Part shown: positions 45,765-53,747 of the stretch, one piece after another
How the letters are laid out: each line of letters starts with the position of its first letter
Position numbering within the stretch: position 1 is the stretch's first letter
Assembly: GCA_016713025.1 (NCBI GenBank)
Contig: JADJPZ010000004.1
Span: 3,883,001-3,947,000 of the forward strand
Length of the DNA stretch: 64,000 nucleotides
Direction: 5' to 3'
From: Saprospiraceae bacterium
GTDB taxonomy: Bacteria; Bacteroidota; Bacteroidia; Chitinophagales; Saprospiraceae
The notes under the pieces: generated by a model
Seen by the model: only the letters and a program-made list of their open reading frames with translations
The model's database searches: none
Told to the model about the DNA's origin: nothing
Program-made: the position numbers and the translations under genes

Positions 45765-45932
45765 ATGATCAAGTATATCATCCTTTCTGTGATTGCCTAT
45801 TATATTATTACCTACTATGTAGCGCCTATGATAGAAAGTAATAAGAACACTATAAAAAGAGATGGCCGGAATTCTGAAAATAATAAAAATCATCATGATG
45901 ATGATTATATAGATTATGAGGAAGTGAAGTGA
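45765..45932 (+). CDS. Small single-helix membrane protein (DUF4834-like)
   Basis: A 55-residue frame begins MIKYIILSVIAYYIITYYVAP with one membrane helix and continues with a polar, acidic and His/Asp-rich tail (KNHHDDDYIDYEEVK). The layout, helix then disordered tail, and position immediately before another gene (31 bp) match DUF4834-type small proteins of Bacteroidota, though I cannot confirm the family. It is too short for most gene finders. Confidence 0.6.
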   Translation: MIKYIILSVIAYYIITYYVAPMIESNKNTIKRDGRNSENNKNHHDDDYIDYEEVK

Positions 45933-45963
45933 TGATTTGGAGACAATTACTCAAAATAAAATA

Positions 45964-46671
45964 ATGGATCTTTCTGCTTTAAAAATTCTTACTGAAAAAG
46001 GACCTTCTGAATCAGATTATAGTATCATAGATGAAACTGAAGATTTTGTAGTTGTCCTGAAAAAACACGGAATTGCCGTTCAGGCCACCGATAATGAAAA
46101 ATATGATCTTGAAACTATCCTCAAGAAGAAGTACAACCAGAATATTTTTGTTCTTAACAGAATAGATCAACCGGTAACGGGTATTGTTATTTTTGGTAAA
46201 AATAAAGAATTTGCCAGTGAATTTACAGAAATGCTGAAAGACAGAACTGTAAAAAAAACGTATCTTGCCATAGTCTCTGGTGTACCTGAAAAAGATCCAA
46301 CCATACTGAAACATTATATCAAAAAGCTCCACAACAGAGCGATGACCGCAGACATAAAGGTGGATGACTATTACAAAGAAGCGATACTTGAGTACACTTT
46401 ATTGCAGTCATTTGACAACTACTTTTTGCTCAGAATAGATCTGAAGACGGGAAGATTTCATCAGATCAGAGCACAGCTTGCGACTATGGATATGCCCATA
46501 AAAGGTGATCTGAAATATGGCTCAAAACGTCCCAACTTAGACAGAAGTATATGTCTGGTATCTTACGAACTTGAGTTTACCCATCCCTTTACAGGTAAAA
46601 AATATTCGTATAAATCACCTTTACCTCAAAATGATGTTTTGTGGGGACTTGTGGATACCGACAAGCTGTAG
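45964..46671 (+). CDS. RluA-family pseudouridine synthase
   Basis: The frame opens with a TTG at 45937; the ATG at 45964 (MDLSALKILTEKG) is preferred. The 235-residue product has the RluA catalytic motif as NRIDQPVTGIVIFGKN, with the catalytic Asp after Arg-Ile in place of the common HRLD, then KTYLAIVSG and LKTGRFHQIRAQLA, the substrate-RNA loop. No S4 domain is present, as in the short RluA/RluC-like group. It modifies an rRNA or tRNA uridine, which one is unknown. His-to-Asn before RID is unusual but occurs in Bacteroidota members. Confidence 0.88.
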   Translation: MDLSALKILTEKGPSESDYSIIDETEDFVVVLKKHGIAVQATDNEKYDLETILKKKYNQNIFVLNRIDQPVTGIVIFGKNKEFASEFTEMLKDRTVKKTYLAIVSGVPEKDPTILKHYIKKLHNRAMTADIKVDDYYKEAILEYTLLQSFDNYFLLRIDLKTGRFHQIRAQLATMDMPIKGDLKYGSKRPNLDRSICLVSYELEFTHPFTGKKYSYKSPLPQNDVLWGLVDTDKL

Positions 46672-46796
46672 AATCATACCATCAACATGGACACAAAATA
46701 ATGTAATACCACTAAGGGACCAAGACACTAAGGTCCACAAAGGGAAAGTTCATTCCTTTAAGGGACGCCAATCTAAGTTTTTTGTTTATCTTCTTT

Positions 46797-47231
46797 TTAA
46801 CCCACTTTAATTACTGGCTGCAGCGAGACTTTGGATGTGATAGAGTTTGAAATAAGACATGCCTGCTCCGATTTTATGAGGATTCTTTCAGCTTTCTCTA
46901 TGTCAGCTTCATGGGTGATCACAAGCTCTGGTTTTAGTAATACTTCAGTCATGAGATATTTACCGTCTATTTTTTCCAGTTTACCTTCGGCAGAACAATG
47001 AAACTTTTTAAATTCTAATTTTGAATTTTCAGCAACAGCCAGGAAAGTAGTCATAAAACAACTGTTGACCGCTGCCGTAAAAAAATGCTCAGGCGACCAA
47101 ACGCCGTCCACCCCTTTGGGAAATTGCGGTGGTGTGGCCACGTCAATGGTATCCAATAATTCAGGTGAAGACACTTCACCTATGCGGTCTGCCACCCAGT
47201 GGAGATCTACGTTATATACATGTGAGTCCAT
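46797..47231 (-). CDS. OsmC-family peroxide/thiol protein
   Basis: The 144-residue product has the OsmC fold: the PPQFPKGVDGVWSPEHFFTAAVNSCFMTTFLAVAE stretch carries the first redox Cys, and SEQACLISNSI near the end carries the second. Such proteins reduce organic hydroperoxides or persulfides with a pair of cysteines. It is third in a compact operon after rhodanese and DUF2892 genes (3 bp gap), which favours a role in sulfur or peroxide handling. Confidence 0.9.
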   Translation of the reverse strand: MDSHVYNVDLHWVADRIGEVSSPELLDTIDVATPPQFPKGVDGVWSPEHFFTAAVNSCFMTTFLAVAENSKLEFKKFHCSAEGKLEKIDGKYLMTEVLLKPELVITHEADIEKAERILIKSEQACLISNSITSKVSLQPVIKVG

Positions 47232-47234
47232 ATT

Positions 47235-47486
47235 TTAAGGTTTTACAATGGTGTAATCAATGTCATCGTCTTCAGCTATTTTATCAGGCATTTTCTGGTT
47301 TGGAACTGAACATCCTCCTGCTCCGCAACAACCTGTATTGGTGATAGCCTGTATCAGAAAAAATGAACCAATAAACAAAGCAAAATTATCTTTCAGATGA
47401 ATGCCCTGCCAAATCAAATACGTACTGATGAAAAGGCGCAACCAGCGCATCAGGTGCCAGTCAGAAAATAGTGAAGCTGCATTCAT
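47235..47486 (-). CDS. DUF2892 (YgaP-like) membrane protein
   Basis: The 83-residue product has two membrane helices (about 14-31 and 34-53), then the cysteine-rich TNTGCCGAGGC and an acidic tail. WxxxRxLxxxxGxxL-type openings and small size match DUF2892 proteins, which are often fused to rhodanese (YgaP). Here the two are separate neighbours, 4 bp apart. Confidence 0.8.
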   Translation of the reverse strand: MNAASLFSDWHLMRWLRLFISTYLIWQGIHLKDNFALFIGSFFLIQAITNTGCCGAGGCSVPNQKMPDKIAEDDDIDYTIVKP

Positions 47487-47490
47487 TGTT

Positions 47491-47781
47491 TCAAATTTGA
47501 TGGGTAAGTGATTTGTAATAGTTTACTGTGGTCCATGGGCCTCCATTGAACGCATCGACCCCTTGATTCAAACAAAATTGTGTTGCCTGCCCGCTTCTGT
47601 TTCCGGATGCACAACAGAAAATGACAGGTAGATCCATATTTTTGATTTCATCCATCCGATATGGCAATTCCATAAGCGGTATATTGATGGAGTCTGCTAC
47701 ATGACCGCCCATATATTCCATAGGTGTACGTACATCTATGATGGTACCATGATTATTTGCTATTAGCTCTTCGATATTCAT
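47491..47781 (-). CDS. Single-domain rhodanese
   Basis: The ATG at 47781 (MNIEELIANNHGTIIDVRTPMEYMGGHV) is chosen over the frame's first Met at 47850. The 96-residue product is one rhodanese domain with DVRTPxEYxxGH and the active-site loop CCASGNRSGQAT, whose second Cys would take up the sulfane sulfur. It is first in the rhodanese/DUF2892/OsmC operon, a likely persulfide-handling unit. Confidence 0.9.
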   Translation of the reverse strand: MNIEELIANNHGTIIDVRTPMEYMGGHVADSINIPLMELPYRMDEIKNMDLPVIFCCASGNRSGQATQFCLNQGVDAFNGGPWTTVNYYKSLTHQI

Positions 47782-48477
47782 ACATTTTGAATTTTGATGA
47801 GACAAAGGTAAATGTAAGATCTGCAATTGAGAGCAACCTTTGTTACACAATCAAAATTCAACACCTATCCATATGTGGAAATGCCTATTTTTATTTTCGA
47901 TACGCAGCTGTGTGTATAAGAAATAGCGCCAATTTGATAAAAGTCCATATTAACCCCTGTCCGAAAAGGCACGCAGGCAGGTGCTAAAAAAAACTAATCT
48001 CTTCATTTTATTTATACTCAAAATAAATTAGTTTGCGAAAAATTCATCTACTATTGTATTCATTTTGAGTAAGGACGAAGCGAAGCTTGTCTTTAAAGAC
48101 ATTTATCGTCTTTATAATGGCGACAGAATTATTTTTATAATAAAGACATGTGTATCATCGTCTTTAGAAAAATAAATTCTCGTCGGTATATTCTACTTCA
48201 CCTTTGTCAAATTATACCTACTTTCCGATTTATTGGAAACTGTTGGGTTAACCCAACAGTTGTGACCCTAATTTACCCATACATTTATATTTATTTAACT
48301 ATGAAAAAATATCAGGTTTCCGGTTAAATACATTTGATGAAAGTGTAATTGACTTAGATTTTTGAAGGTGACAAAGTAGAACTAATTAGTATTTGGGGGA
48401 TTAATACTTTTTAAAAATAATAAGAGCACTTTATTATACTCACTATTGAGCTGGGTTTTGTCCACTGATAGAATGTC
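47782..48477. other. 700-bp intergenic region with a perfect palindrome
   Basis: Between divergently or tandemly placed genes; no reading frame is supported. A perfect 24-bp palindrome (AACTGTTGGGTT and its complement) at 48238-48261 is the only strong structure. CGTCTTT/AAAGACA segments around 48090-48160 look like decayed repeats. Confidence 0.45.
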
Positions 48478-48942
48478 TTATAGTTTGATTTTCTTCAATC
48501 GATCCATATCCCTTTTGGAGTCTCTCTCTTTGATAGATTCACGTTTGTCAAATGCTTTTTTGCCTTGAGCCAATGCAACTTCAAGCTTTGCAAATCCTCT
48601 TTCTGAAAAATACAATCTGTAAGGAACTATGGTAAATCCTTTTTCAGTCACCCTTCTTTCCATTTTTTTCAATTCCGTTTTTCTCAACAGCAGCCTTCTG
48701 TCTCTGCGCGAATCATGGTTGTATATGGTACCGTGATCGTACTCTGAAATAAACATGTTTTTTACAATCAAATTGCCATGGTCAAAAAGACAATACGCAT
48801 CATTGAGATTGGCAAGTCCAAGTCTGAGCGCTTTTACTTCTGTGCCTGTAAGCACAATCCCGGCTTCAAACATTTGGAGGAAGCTGTATTCAAATTTTGC
48901 CTTGCGGTTGACAATTTCTTTGGTAACTAATTTTGTACCCAT
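48478..48942 (-). CDS. smpB: SsrA-binding protein SmpB
   Basis: Binds tmRNA and brings it to stalled ribosomes. The 154-residue product has the expected NRKAKFEYSFLQMFEAGIVLTGTEVKALR opening, the YDHGTIYNHDSRRDRRLLL middle (the usual NHxxxRxRKLLLH) and the basic C-terminal tail KRESIKERDSKRDMDR that enters the decoding centre. Length and order are normal. No ssrA gene was seen nearby. Confidence 0.97.
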   Translation of the reverse strand: MGTKLVTKEIVNRKAKFEYSFLQMFEAGIVLTGTEVKALRLGLANLNDAYCLFDHGNLIVKNMFISEYDHGTIYNHDSRRDRRLLLRKTELKKMERRVTEKGFTIVPYRLYFSERGFAKLEVALAQGKKAFDKRESIKERDSKRDMDRLKKIKL

Positions 48943-49007
48943 CTTTGATTAATAAGGGGGACAAAGATACCAATTTTTCCTGTTCTTTTTTACGATAATA
49001 AGAAAAG

Positions 49008-49097
49008 GTGTGTATAACAAATTGAACTTTTTCAGTGTTCTTTTTAATAAATGGTAGAAACGTGAAAATTTGAATTCGTGCATTTTGTTATACACAC
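49008..49097. repeat. 90-bp element with perfect 14-bp inverted ends
   Basis: GTGTGTATAACAAA at 49008-49021 and TTTGTTATACACAC at 49084-49097. A single end of the same sequence recurs at 60531-60544. It lies in the upstream region of smpB. Confidence 0.65.
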
Positions 49098-49186
49098 TAA
49101 GAAAAGTGCAGATAATGTAATGTACCAATTGGCTATATCATTTTAGACAATGCAAGATGAAACGGTTTTTTTTTGATCTAAATAAC

Positions 49187-49448
49187 GTGGATTCGGTATA
49201 AGAGACTTGAGCATATGTGGTTTATGCTCAAGTCGATAGGAGAAAAATTAGGGTAGTGGCTTAATATATTATATAATTTTATTAAAAGAAGGCGCGTTAG
49301 CTATGATATCTTAGTAAAATGACTTAATTAATTGATAATAATGGGCGTAGCCCTGACATCTTCAATGATGTTGAAATTGTTTTAAGATTATATGGCTACA
49401 CCCCTATTATTTTAAGAAGTAATACAAAATACCTTAACCCGAATCCAC
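49187..49448. repeat. 262-bp element with GTGGATTCGG inverted ends and internal hairpins
   Basis: GTGGATTCGG at 49187-49196 is repeated inversely at 49439-49448. Inside, a perfect 12-bp stem GACTTGAGCATA/TATGCTCAAGTC (49204-49234, 7-base loop) and a second inverted pair (AATAATGGGCGTAGCC with GGCTACACCCCTATTATT, 49337-49412) make a strongly folded, noncoding unit. A MITE or structured RNA; no other copy lies in this window. Confidence 0.55.
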
Positions 49449-49520
49449 TTTAATTATTTTAATTATAAATAAAAACCAGAAATCAGTCCAATATGGATGC
49501 TTTATTTTCTTTTGTACCAA

Positions 49521-49607
49521 GCAGAAAATTGAGCGCTAAATTTGTAATCATAATTATTTAATTTTCAATACACCATGATCTAATCTTTTTGCAGAATAAT
49601 TTCTTTT
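49521..49607. mobile_element. MITE family B, copy 2
   Basis: CAGAAAATTGAGCGC at left and GCAGAATAATTTCTTTT at right correspond to the ends of the copy at 60411-60498 (roughly three quarters identical over 87 bp, by eye). It ends just before the stop codon of the kinase gene. Confidence 0.6.
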
Positions 49608-49629
49608 CATTATAATAAGGAACCTTAAG

Positions 49630-52600
49630 TTATGCAATTGGAAGTGAAATGATAAACGTTGTTCCACCACTGTTTTTACTTGCATCGACAGGTAAGCTTT
49701 CCACTTTCAACTCTCCGCCATGTGCCTTGACAATATCATAAGACAAAGACAATCCTAATCCTGTCCCCTGACCAGTAGGTTTGGTCGTAAAGAAAGGCTG
49801 GAAGATTTTATCTTTGATAGCGTCAGGAATACCGGGGCCATTGTCTTGTACAACAATCTGAAGATGGTTGTCAGGTGCAAGACGTGTGGAGACGGTGACT
49901 TTTGGTTCGTAATTAGATTCCTGCGCATGGCTGCCCGTACCCCCGACCCCTGCCTGACCGTCAGGCAGGCCTGAAAGGGAGTCCGCCCGCTCCACTTGTT
50001 TATTTTTTTCGTTGACTGCATAAAATGCATTGGTGAAGAGATTGAGGATAACTCTGCCGATATCTTGGGGGATTACTTCTATTTTGGGGAGATTGGCATC
50101 AAAGTTTGTTACGAGTTCAGCATTGAATGTTTTGTCTTTGGCTCTCAATCCATGATATGCCAGTCGTAAGTATTCATCAGTGAGTGCATTGAGGTCGGTC
50201 CATTCTTTCTGTCCCGTACTGGTGCGACTGTGTTGAAGCATGCTGTTTACGATATCGGATGCTCGCTTTCCGTGGTGGTTGATTTTTTCCTGATTGATAC
50301 TCAGATCACCAATTATCTCATTTACATATACAATATTTTTTTCAGGAATGTCCAACTTTTCCACTTCTTCTTTCAGTTCTTTAGTGAGATCGACACTCAA
50401 CTCACTGAAATTATTGACAAAGTTCAATGGGTTTTGAATCTCATGAGCAATGCCGGCTATAAGTTCTCCGAGGCTAGCCATTTTTTCGGATTGGATGAGT
50501 TGGGCTTGAGTGGATTTTAATTTTAAATGTGTGTTTTCAAGATTTTCATGCGCTGTTTCAAGATTTTTGTACGCAGTTGCAATTTCCTTTGCTTTCTCAA
50601 TTTCTTGTAGCTGATTACGTTCTCTCTCTATACGGATGGTCCTTTCTTTTTGCAATTTATGTATGTATCTTAAGAAAGCTATAAAAAGGACAGAATAAAG
50701 GAGATAAGCCCACCAACTATACCACCATGGAGGTCTTATCGTAAAGGAATATTCAAATATTTCACTTTTAAGACCACTTTCTTCCTCTGCTTTTAATTGA
50801 AAATTGTACTTTCCATAAGGTAAATTTCCATAAGATGCACTCATATTTCTGGTAGGTTGGCTCCAATTATCTTCAAACCCGATGAGTTTATATTGGTATT
50901 TTATTTTTGCAGATTTATTTGCAGAATTAGCTCCATAATTAAATGTAAGGTAATTATTATTGTATTTCAAGCTCAATGCCTGAGGGATAAGGTACCATGG
51001 AGAAAGATCAGAAAACTTAATATTTTCAATCGTCAATCTATTATTGATTTTCTGACTATGTCTTCTATTTTTGTAAAAATCTACCCAATTCACTTTTTCA
51101 TTAAACAAGTCAATATTTGTTAAATAAAGCCTTAAAGAATCGTTGGATGTATCTAGATGTGATGGTTTTTTGGCCAAATGGCTCAAGGTGAGTCTATCTG
51201 TGGTACCTATCCACATAGTATGATCTGATGTTTGATATATAGCTCCTCTATTACAGCCCACACCCAAAAAACCATCTTCATACGAATAGCTTGTGAAATA
51301 ATTATTGATAAGTGGTGTATTTTTCATCAAAGCTTGGAGCAATGATGTTTTTTTGTCTTTTGTCAAAGTATTTAATCCAAATCTGGTACCAAACCACATA
51401 TCTTGATTATGGTCTTCAAATATTGAAAATACAAAATTGTTGGAGAGTCCTAGTGTCTCATCAATATTATAGAACTTTGATCCATCATACACATACAATC
51501 CATTTCCTTCTGTTGCAATCCACATATTGCCATCTGCGTCTTTCTTAATACTAAAAATTGCAAAATCAGAAAACAAATCATTAAATGTGTAAAAATGATG
51601 TCCGTCCTTTATGAAAATTCCGTTGTCTTCTGTGGCAAACCATATTCTTCCGGAATTGTCTTCGGCAATGGAAAAAATCGCACTTTTGACAAAATTATGA
51701 CTTCCCTTCATACAGGTAACTTGCTTTCCGTCATACATTGCTATACCGCCTGGGTCTGCCAAACCAAACCAAAAATTGCCTTTTGAGTCTTCCAATATAG
51801 CTGTTACCTTGTTTCCGCAAAAGCCATTGTCTTTGTTTAGCGATTGTAAGTTGTTGTGATCAAGAATATTGACCCCGTTGTCAGTTCCAAACCATTTTCG
51901 GTTCCTTTTGTCAGTATGGCTACAATATACATAATTACTTGATAACCCATTTATGACCTTAATTTCTTCCTGTTTGTTCCATGCGGAATTATCAATATTC
52001 CGACTATATTTTATGATGCCATCACCACCAGTGGCGACCCAAATGTTATTTTCTTTGTCTTCTGTCATGCTAAAAACAAAATTTGCAGATTCATTTGATC
52101 CACTTTGTATATGAGTAAACTTATTGCCATTAAATTTATTTACTCCACCTCTGTTGGTTCCAAACCAAAATGTACCAGCTTTGTCCTGAAGTATGGAATA
52201 GACCTTATCATTTGATAATCCTTTGGTAGCATCATAAATTTGTAAATTTTGGAAATCCGATTTTAGATGACTCATTTTAATGACACCTTTCCCATCAGTA
52301 GCTACCCAAACATTTCCTTGTTTATCCAGATCTAAAAAGGTGAGAAGATCAGAAGGAAAACCATTTTTTTCTTCATAGTGCAATATTTTTTCTTTTTCAA
52401 TTTTAAACAAGCCGTTACCATATGCTGATAACCAATAGTGTCCATCAGAATCTTCCTTTATATTGGCTATAGCCAGTGATGAAATGTTATTATTTTTTGG
52501 TAATCTGATATCCATTTTATTGTCAAAATACATAAAACCTTTTCCATCAGATCCTACCCAAATATTGCCTACGGCATCTTCCATTAGTGCGGTTATATTG

Positions 52601-53421
52601 TCATGAAAAAAACCATTTTTAGTGTTGTATTGATATATGACATCACTTTTTGATTTTTCTATTTTCAACAATCCGGCATCTTGTGTTCCTATCCATATAT
52701 TTTGGTTGCGATCTTCTAGAATTGAAAGGATATAATCAGAAGGAAACCCATTTTCTGTTGAGAAATTTCTAAAATTTTTACCATCAAAAACACTTAATCC
52801 TTTACCATAAGTGCTTATCCACAAACATCCGTCCTTTGCCTGAATCATAGCAAAAATACTATTGCCTGCCAGTCCTTCCTTTTGAGTGAAATGGGTAAAA
52901 TGATTTGCATCAAATCTCGTAAGTCCGCCTCCATGAGTTCCGAACCACAAATTTCCGGAATTGTCTTCCAGCATACACGGAACGAAACTTTGCTTTAAGC
53001 CCTGAAGTTTATCAAAATAGGAGAAACTTTCACTATTTTGAAGTTTTGTGGCCATATCTTTGACAGGAACACACTCCGGCATTTTTAATAAAAAAATTGA
53101 CGAATCGGATAGCAATTTTATCCTATGTGGTTGTACCTTGAAAGGACTTCCAAATACAAGATCGTTTTTTTTCGGAATTTGTATAGATAAATTATTACTA
53201 AAATTGGGTGCTGCCTTCTCTGCTTTAAATTTTACATCAGTCAGCATAACTGGCACTGAATGAAAAGATAAACTATCAAAGCCACTAATTTTTTTAAGTT
53301 GTGGATTTAAGATGAACCCACTATCTCCAATCTCATATCCAGAAGACTTCTCATTACATGATTGGAAGTGCAGGCAAATACAAACTACTCCCGCTATACA
53401 AATAAGATTTCTAAAAAACAT
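49630..53421 (-). CDS. Sensor histidine kinase with two-component-regulator propeller
   Basis: The 1,263-residue protein has a lipoprotein-like N terminus (hydrophobic segment then FQSC), a long periplasmic region with about 13 reg_prop repeats (pattern xGNIWxGTxGxGLxxFD, residues about 130-700), a Y_Y_Y domain (about 800-890), one membrane helix (about 910-930), a coiled coil, a HisKA dimer domain with GIAHEIQNPLNF (phospho-His) and a HATPase domain with NLFTNAFYAV, DNGPGIP and GTGLGLSLSYDIVKAHGG. There is no receiver or DNA-binding domain, and no response regulator gene is adjacent, so it is an orphan kinase. A palindromic element is inserted in frame in the ATPase domain (see 49917-49994). 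Confidence 0.92.
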   Translation of the reverse strand: MFFRNLICIAGVVCICLHFQSCNEKSSGYEIGDSGFILNPQLKKISGFDSLSFHSVPVMLTDVKFKAEKAAPNFSNNLSIQIPKKNDLVFGSPFKVQPHRIKLLSDSSIFLLKMPECVPVKDMATKLQNSESFSYFDKLQGLKQSFVPCMLEDNSGNLWFGTHGGGLTRFDANHFTHFTQKEGLAGNSIFAMIQAKDGCLWISTYGKGLSVFDGKNFRNFSTENGFPSDYILSILEDRNQNIWIGTQDAGLLKIEKSKSDVIYQYNTKNGFFHDNITALMEDAVGNIWVGSDGKGFMYFDNKMDIRLPKNNNISSLAIANIKEDSDGHYWLSAYGNGLFKIEKEKILHYEEKNGFPSDLLTFLDLDKQGNVWVATDGKGVIKMSHLKSDFQNLQIYDATKGLSNDKVYSILQDKAGTFWFGTNRGGVNKFNGNKFTHIQSGSNESANFVFSMTEDKENNIWVATGGDGIIKYSRNIDNSAWNKQEEIKVINGLSSNYVYCSHTDKRNRKWFGTDNGVNILDHNNLQSLNKDNGFCGNKVTAILEDSKGNFWFGLADPGGIAMYDGKQVTCMKGSHNFVKSAIFSIAEDNSGRIWFATEDNGIFIKDGHHFYTFNDLFSDFAIFSIKKDADGNMWIATEGNGLYVYDGSKFYNIDETLGLSNNFVFSIFEDHNQDMWFGTRFGLNTLTKDKKTSLLQALMKNTPLINNYFTSYSYEDGFLGVGCNRGAIYQTSDHTMWIGTTDRLTLSHLAKKPSHLDTSNDSLRLYLTNIDLFNEKVNWVDFYKNRRHSQKINNRLTIENIKFSDLSPWYLIPQALSLKYNNNYLTFNYGANSANKSAKIKYQYKLIGFEDNWSQPTRNMSASYGNLPYGKYNFQLKAEEESGLKSEIFEYSFTIRPPWWYSWWAYLLYSVLFIAFLRYIHKLQKERTIRIERERNQLQEIEKAKEIATAYKNLETAHENLENTHLKLKSTQAQLIQSEKMASLGELIAGIAHEIQNPLNFVNNFSELSVDLTKELKEEVEKLDIPEKNIVYVNEIIGDLSINQEKINHHGKRASDIVNSMLQHSRTSTGQKEWTDLNALTDEYLRLAYHGLRAKDKTFNAELVTNFDANLPKIEVIPQDIGRVILNLFTNAFYAVNEKNKQVERADSLSGLPDGQAGVGGTGSHAQESNYEPKVTVSTRLAPDNHLQIVVQDNGPGIPDAIKDKIFQPFFTTKPTGQGTGLGLSLSYDIVKAHGGELKVESLPVDASKNSGGTTFIISLPIA
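49917..49994. repeat. In-frame palindromic insertion inside the kinase gene
   Basis: Encodes SLSGLPDGQAGVGGTGSHAQ between the conserved N-box region and YEPKVTVST of the ATPase domain. The centre is the palindrome CCTGCCTGAC/GTCAGGCAGG at 49949-49969. Related palindromes are intergenic at 26495-26515 and inside the MITE at 56.9 kb. Confidence 0.65.
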
Positions 53422-53747
53422 GTACTTATTATTTATGATTAAGAGTTTAAATTTTAATTGCCTAGAAAACTAAGAAAAACTTTAAACATACTCTAATCCC
53501 ATTGCTAAAATTATGTAAAACCTAATCATCAAAAATGATAATTTATAACGACTTCAACTCTGATTTTCATTTTTAAGCTATCTTTTATATAAAGGTAAAA
53601 TGAAAAACCAATAAAATGATAAAAATAAGTATTATTTGATTGCTTAATGACTATTCAAAACAATATTTTAATAGAAATAATCTTATCTTTCAATAATATT
53701 GGTATACATATTTAATTTGTTACTTTTGTGAAAGTAATCTTTTATGA
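53422..53747. other. Divergent intergenic region between kinase and M48 peptidase genes
   Basis: Contains the 54-bp deletion derivative of MITE family A (53441-53494). Promoters for the two divergent genes should be here; GTTACTTTTGTG near 53719-53730 resembles a TAnnTTTG box (TACTTTTG) for the M48 gene. Confidence 0.5.
53441..53494. mobile_element. MITE family A, internal-deletion copy
   Basis: AAGAGTTTAAATTTTAATTGCC at left joins directly to AACTAAGAAAAACTTTAAACATACTCT-type right end, keeping both termini of the 155-bp element but little of its interior. Confidence 0.65.

Noticed and set aside
46680..46790. Repeated ACTAAGG/CACAAAGG segment after the RluA-type gene as a mobile element
   Set aside because: Resembles a common extragenic sequence of the phylum, but only one copy is here and no ends can be defined.
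49630..53421. Hybrid two-component system in one polypeptide
   Set aside because: The protein ends after the ATPase domain; there is no receiver or helix-turn-helix domain.
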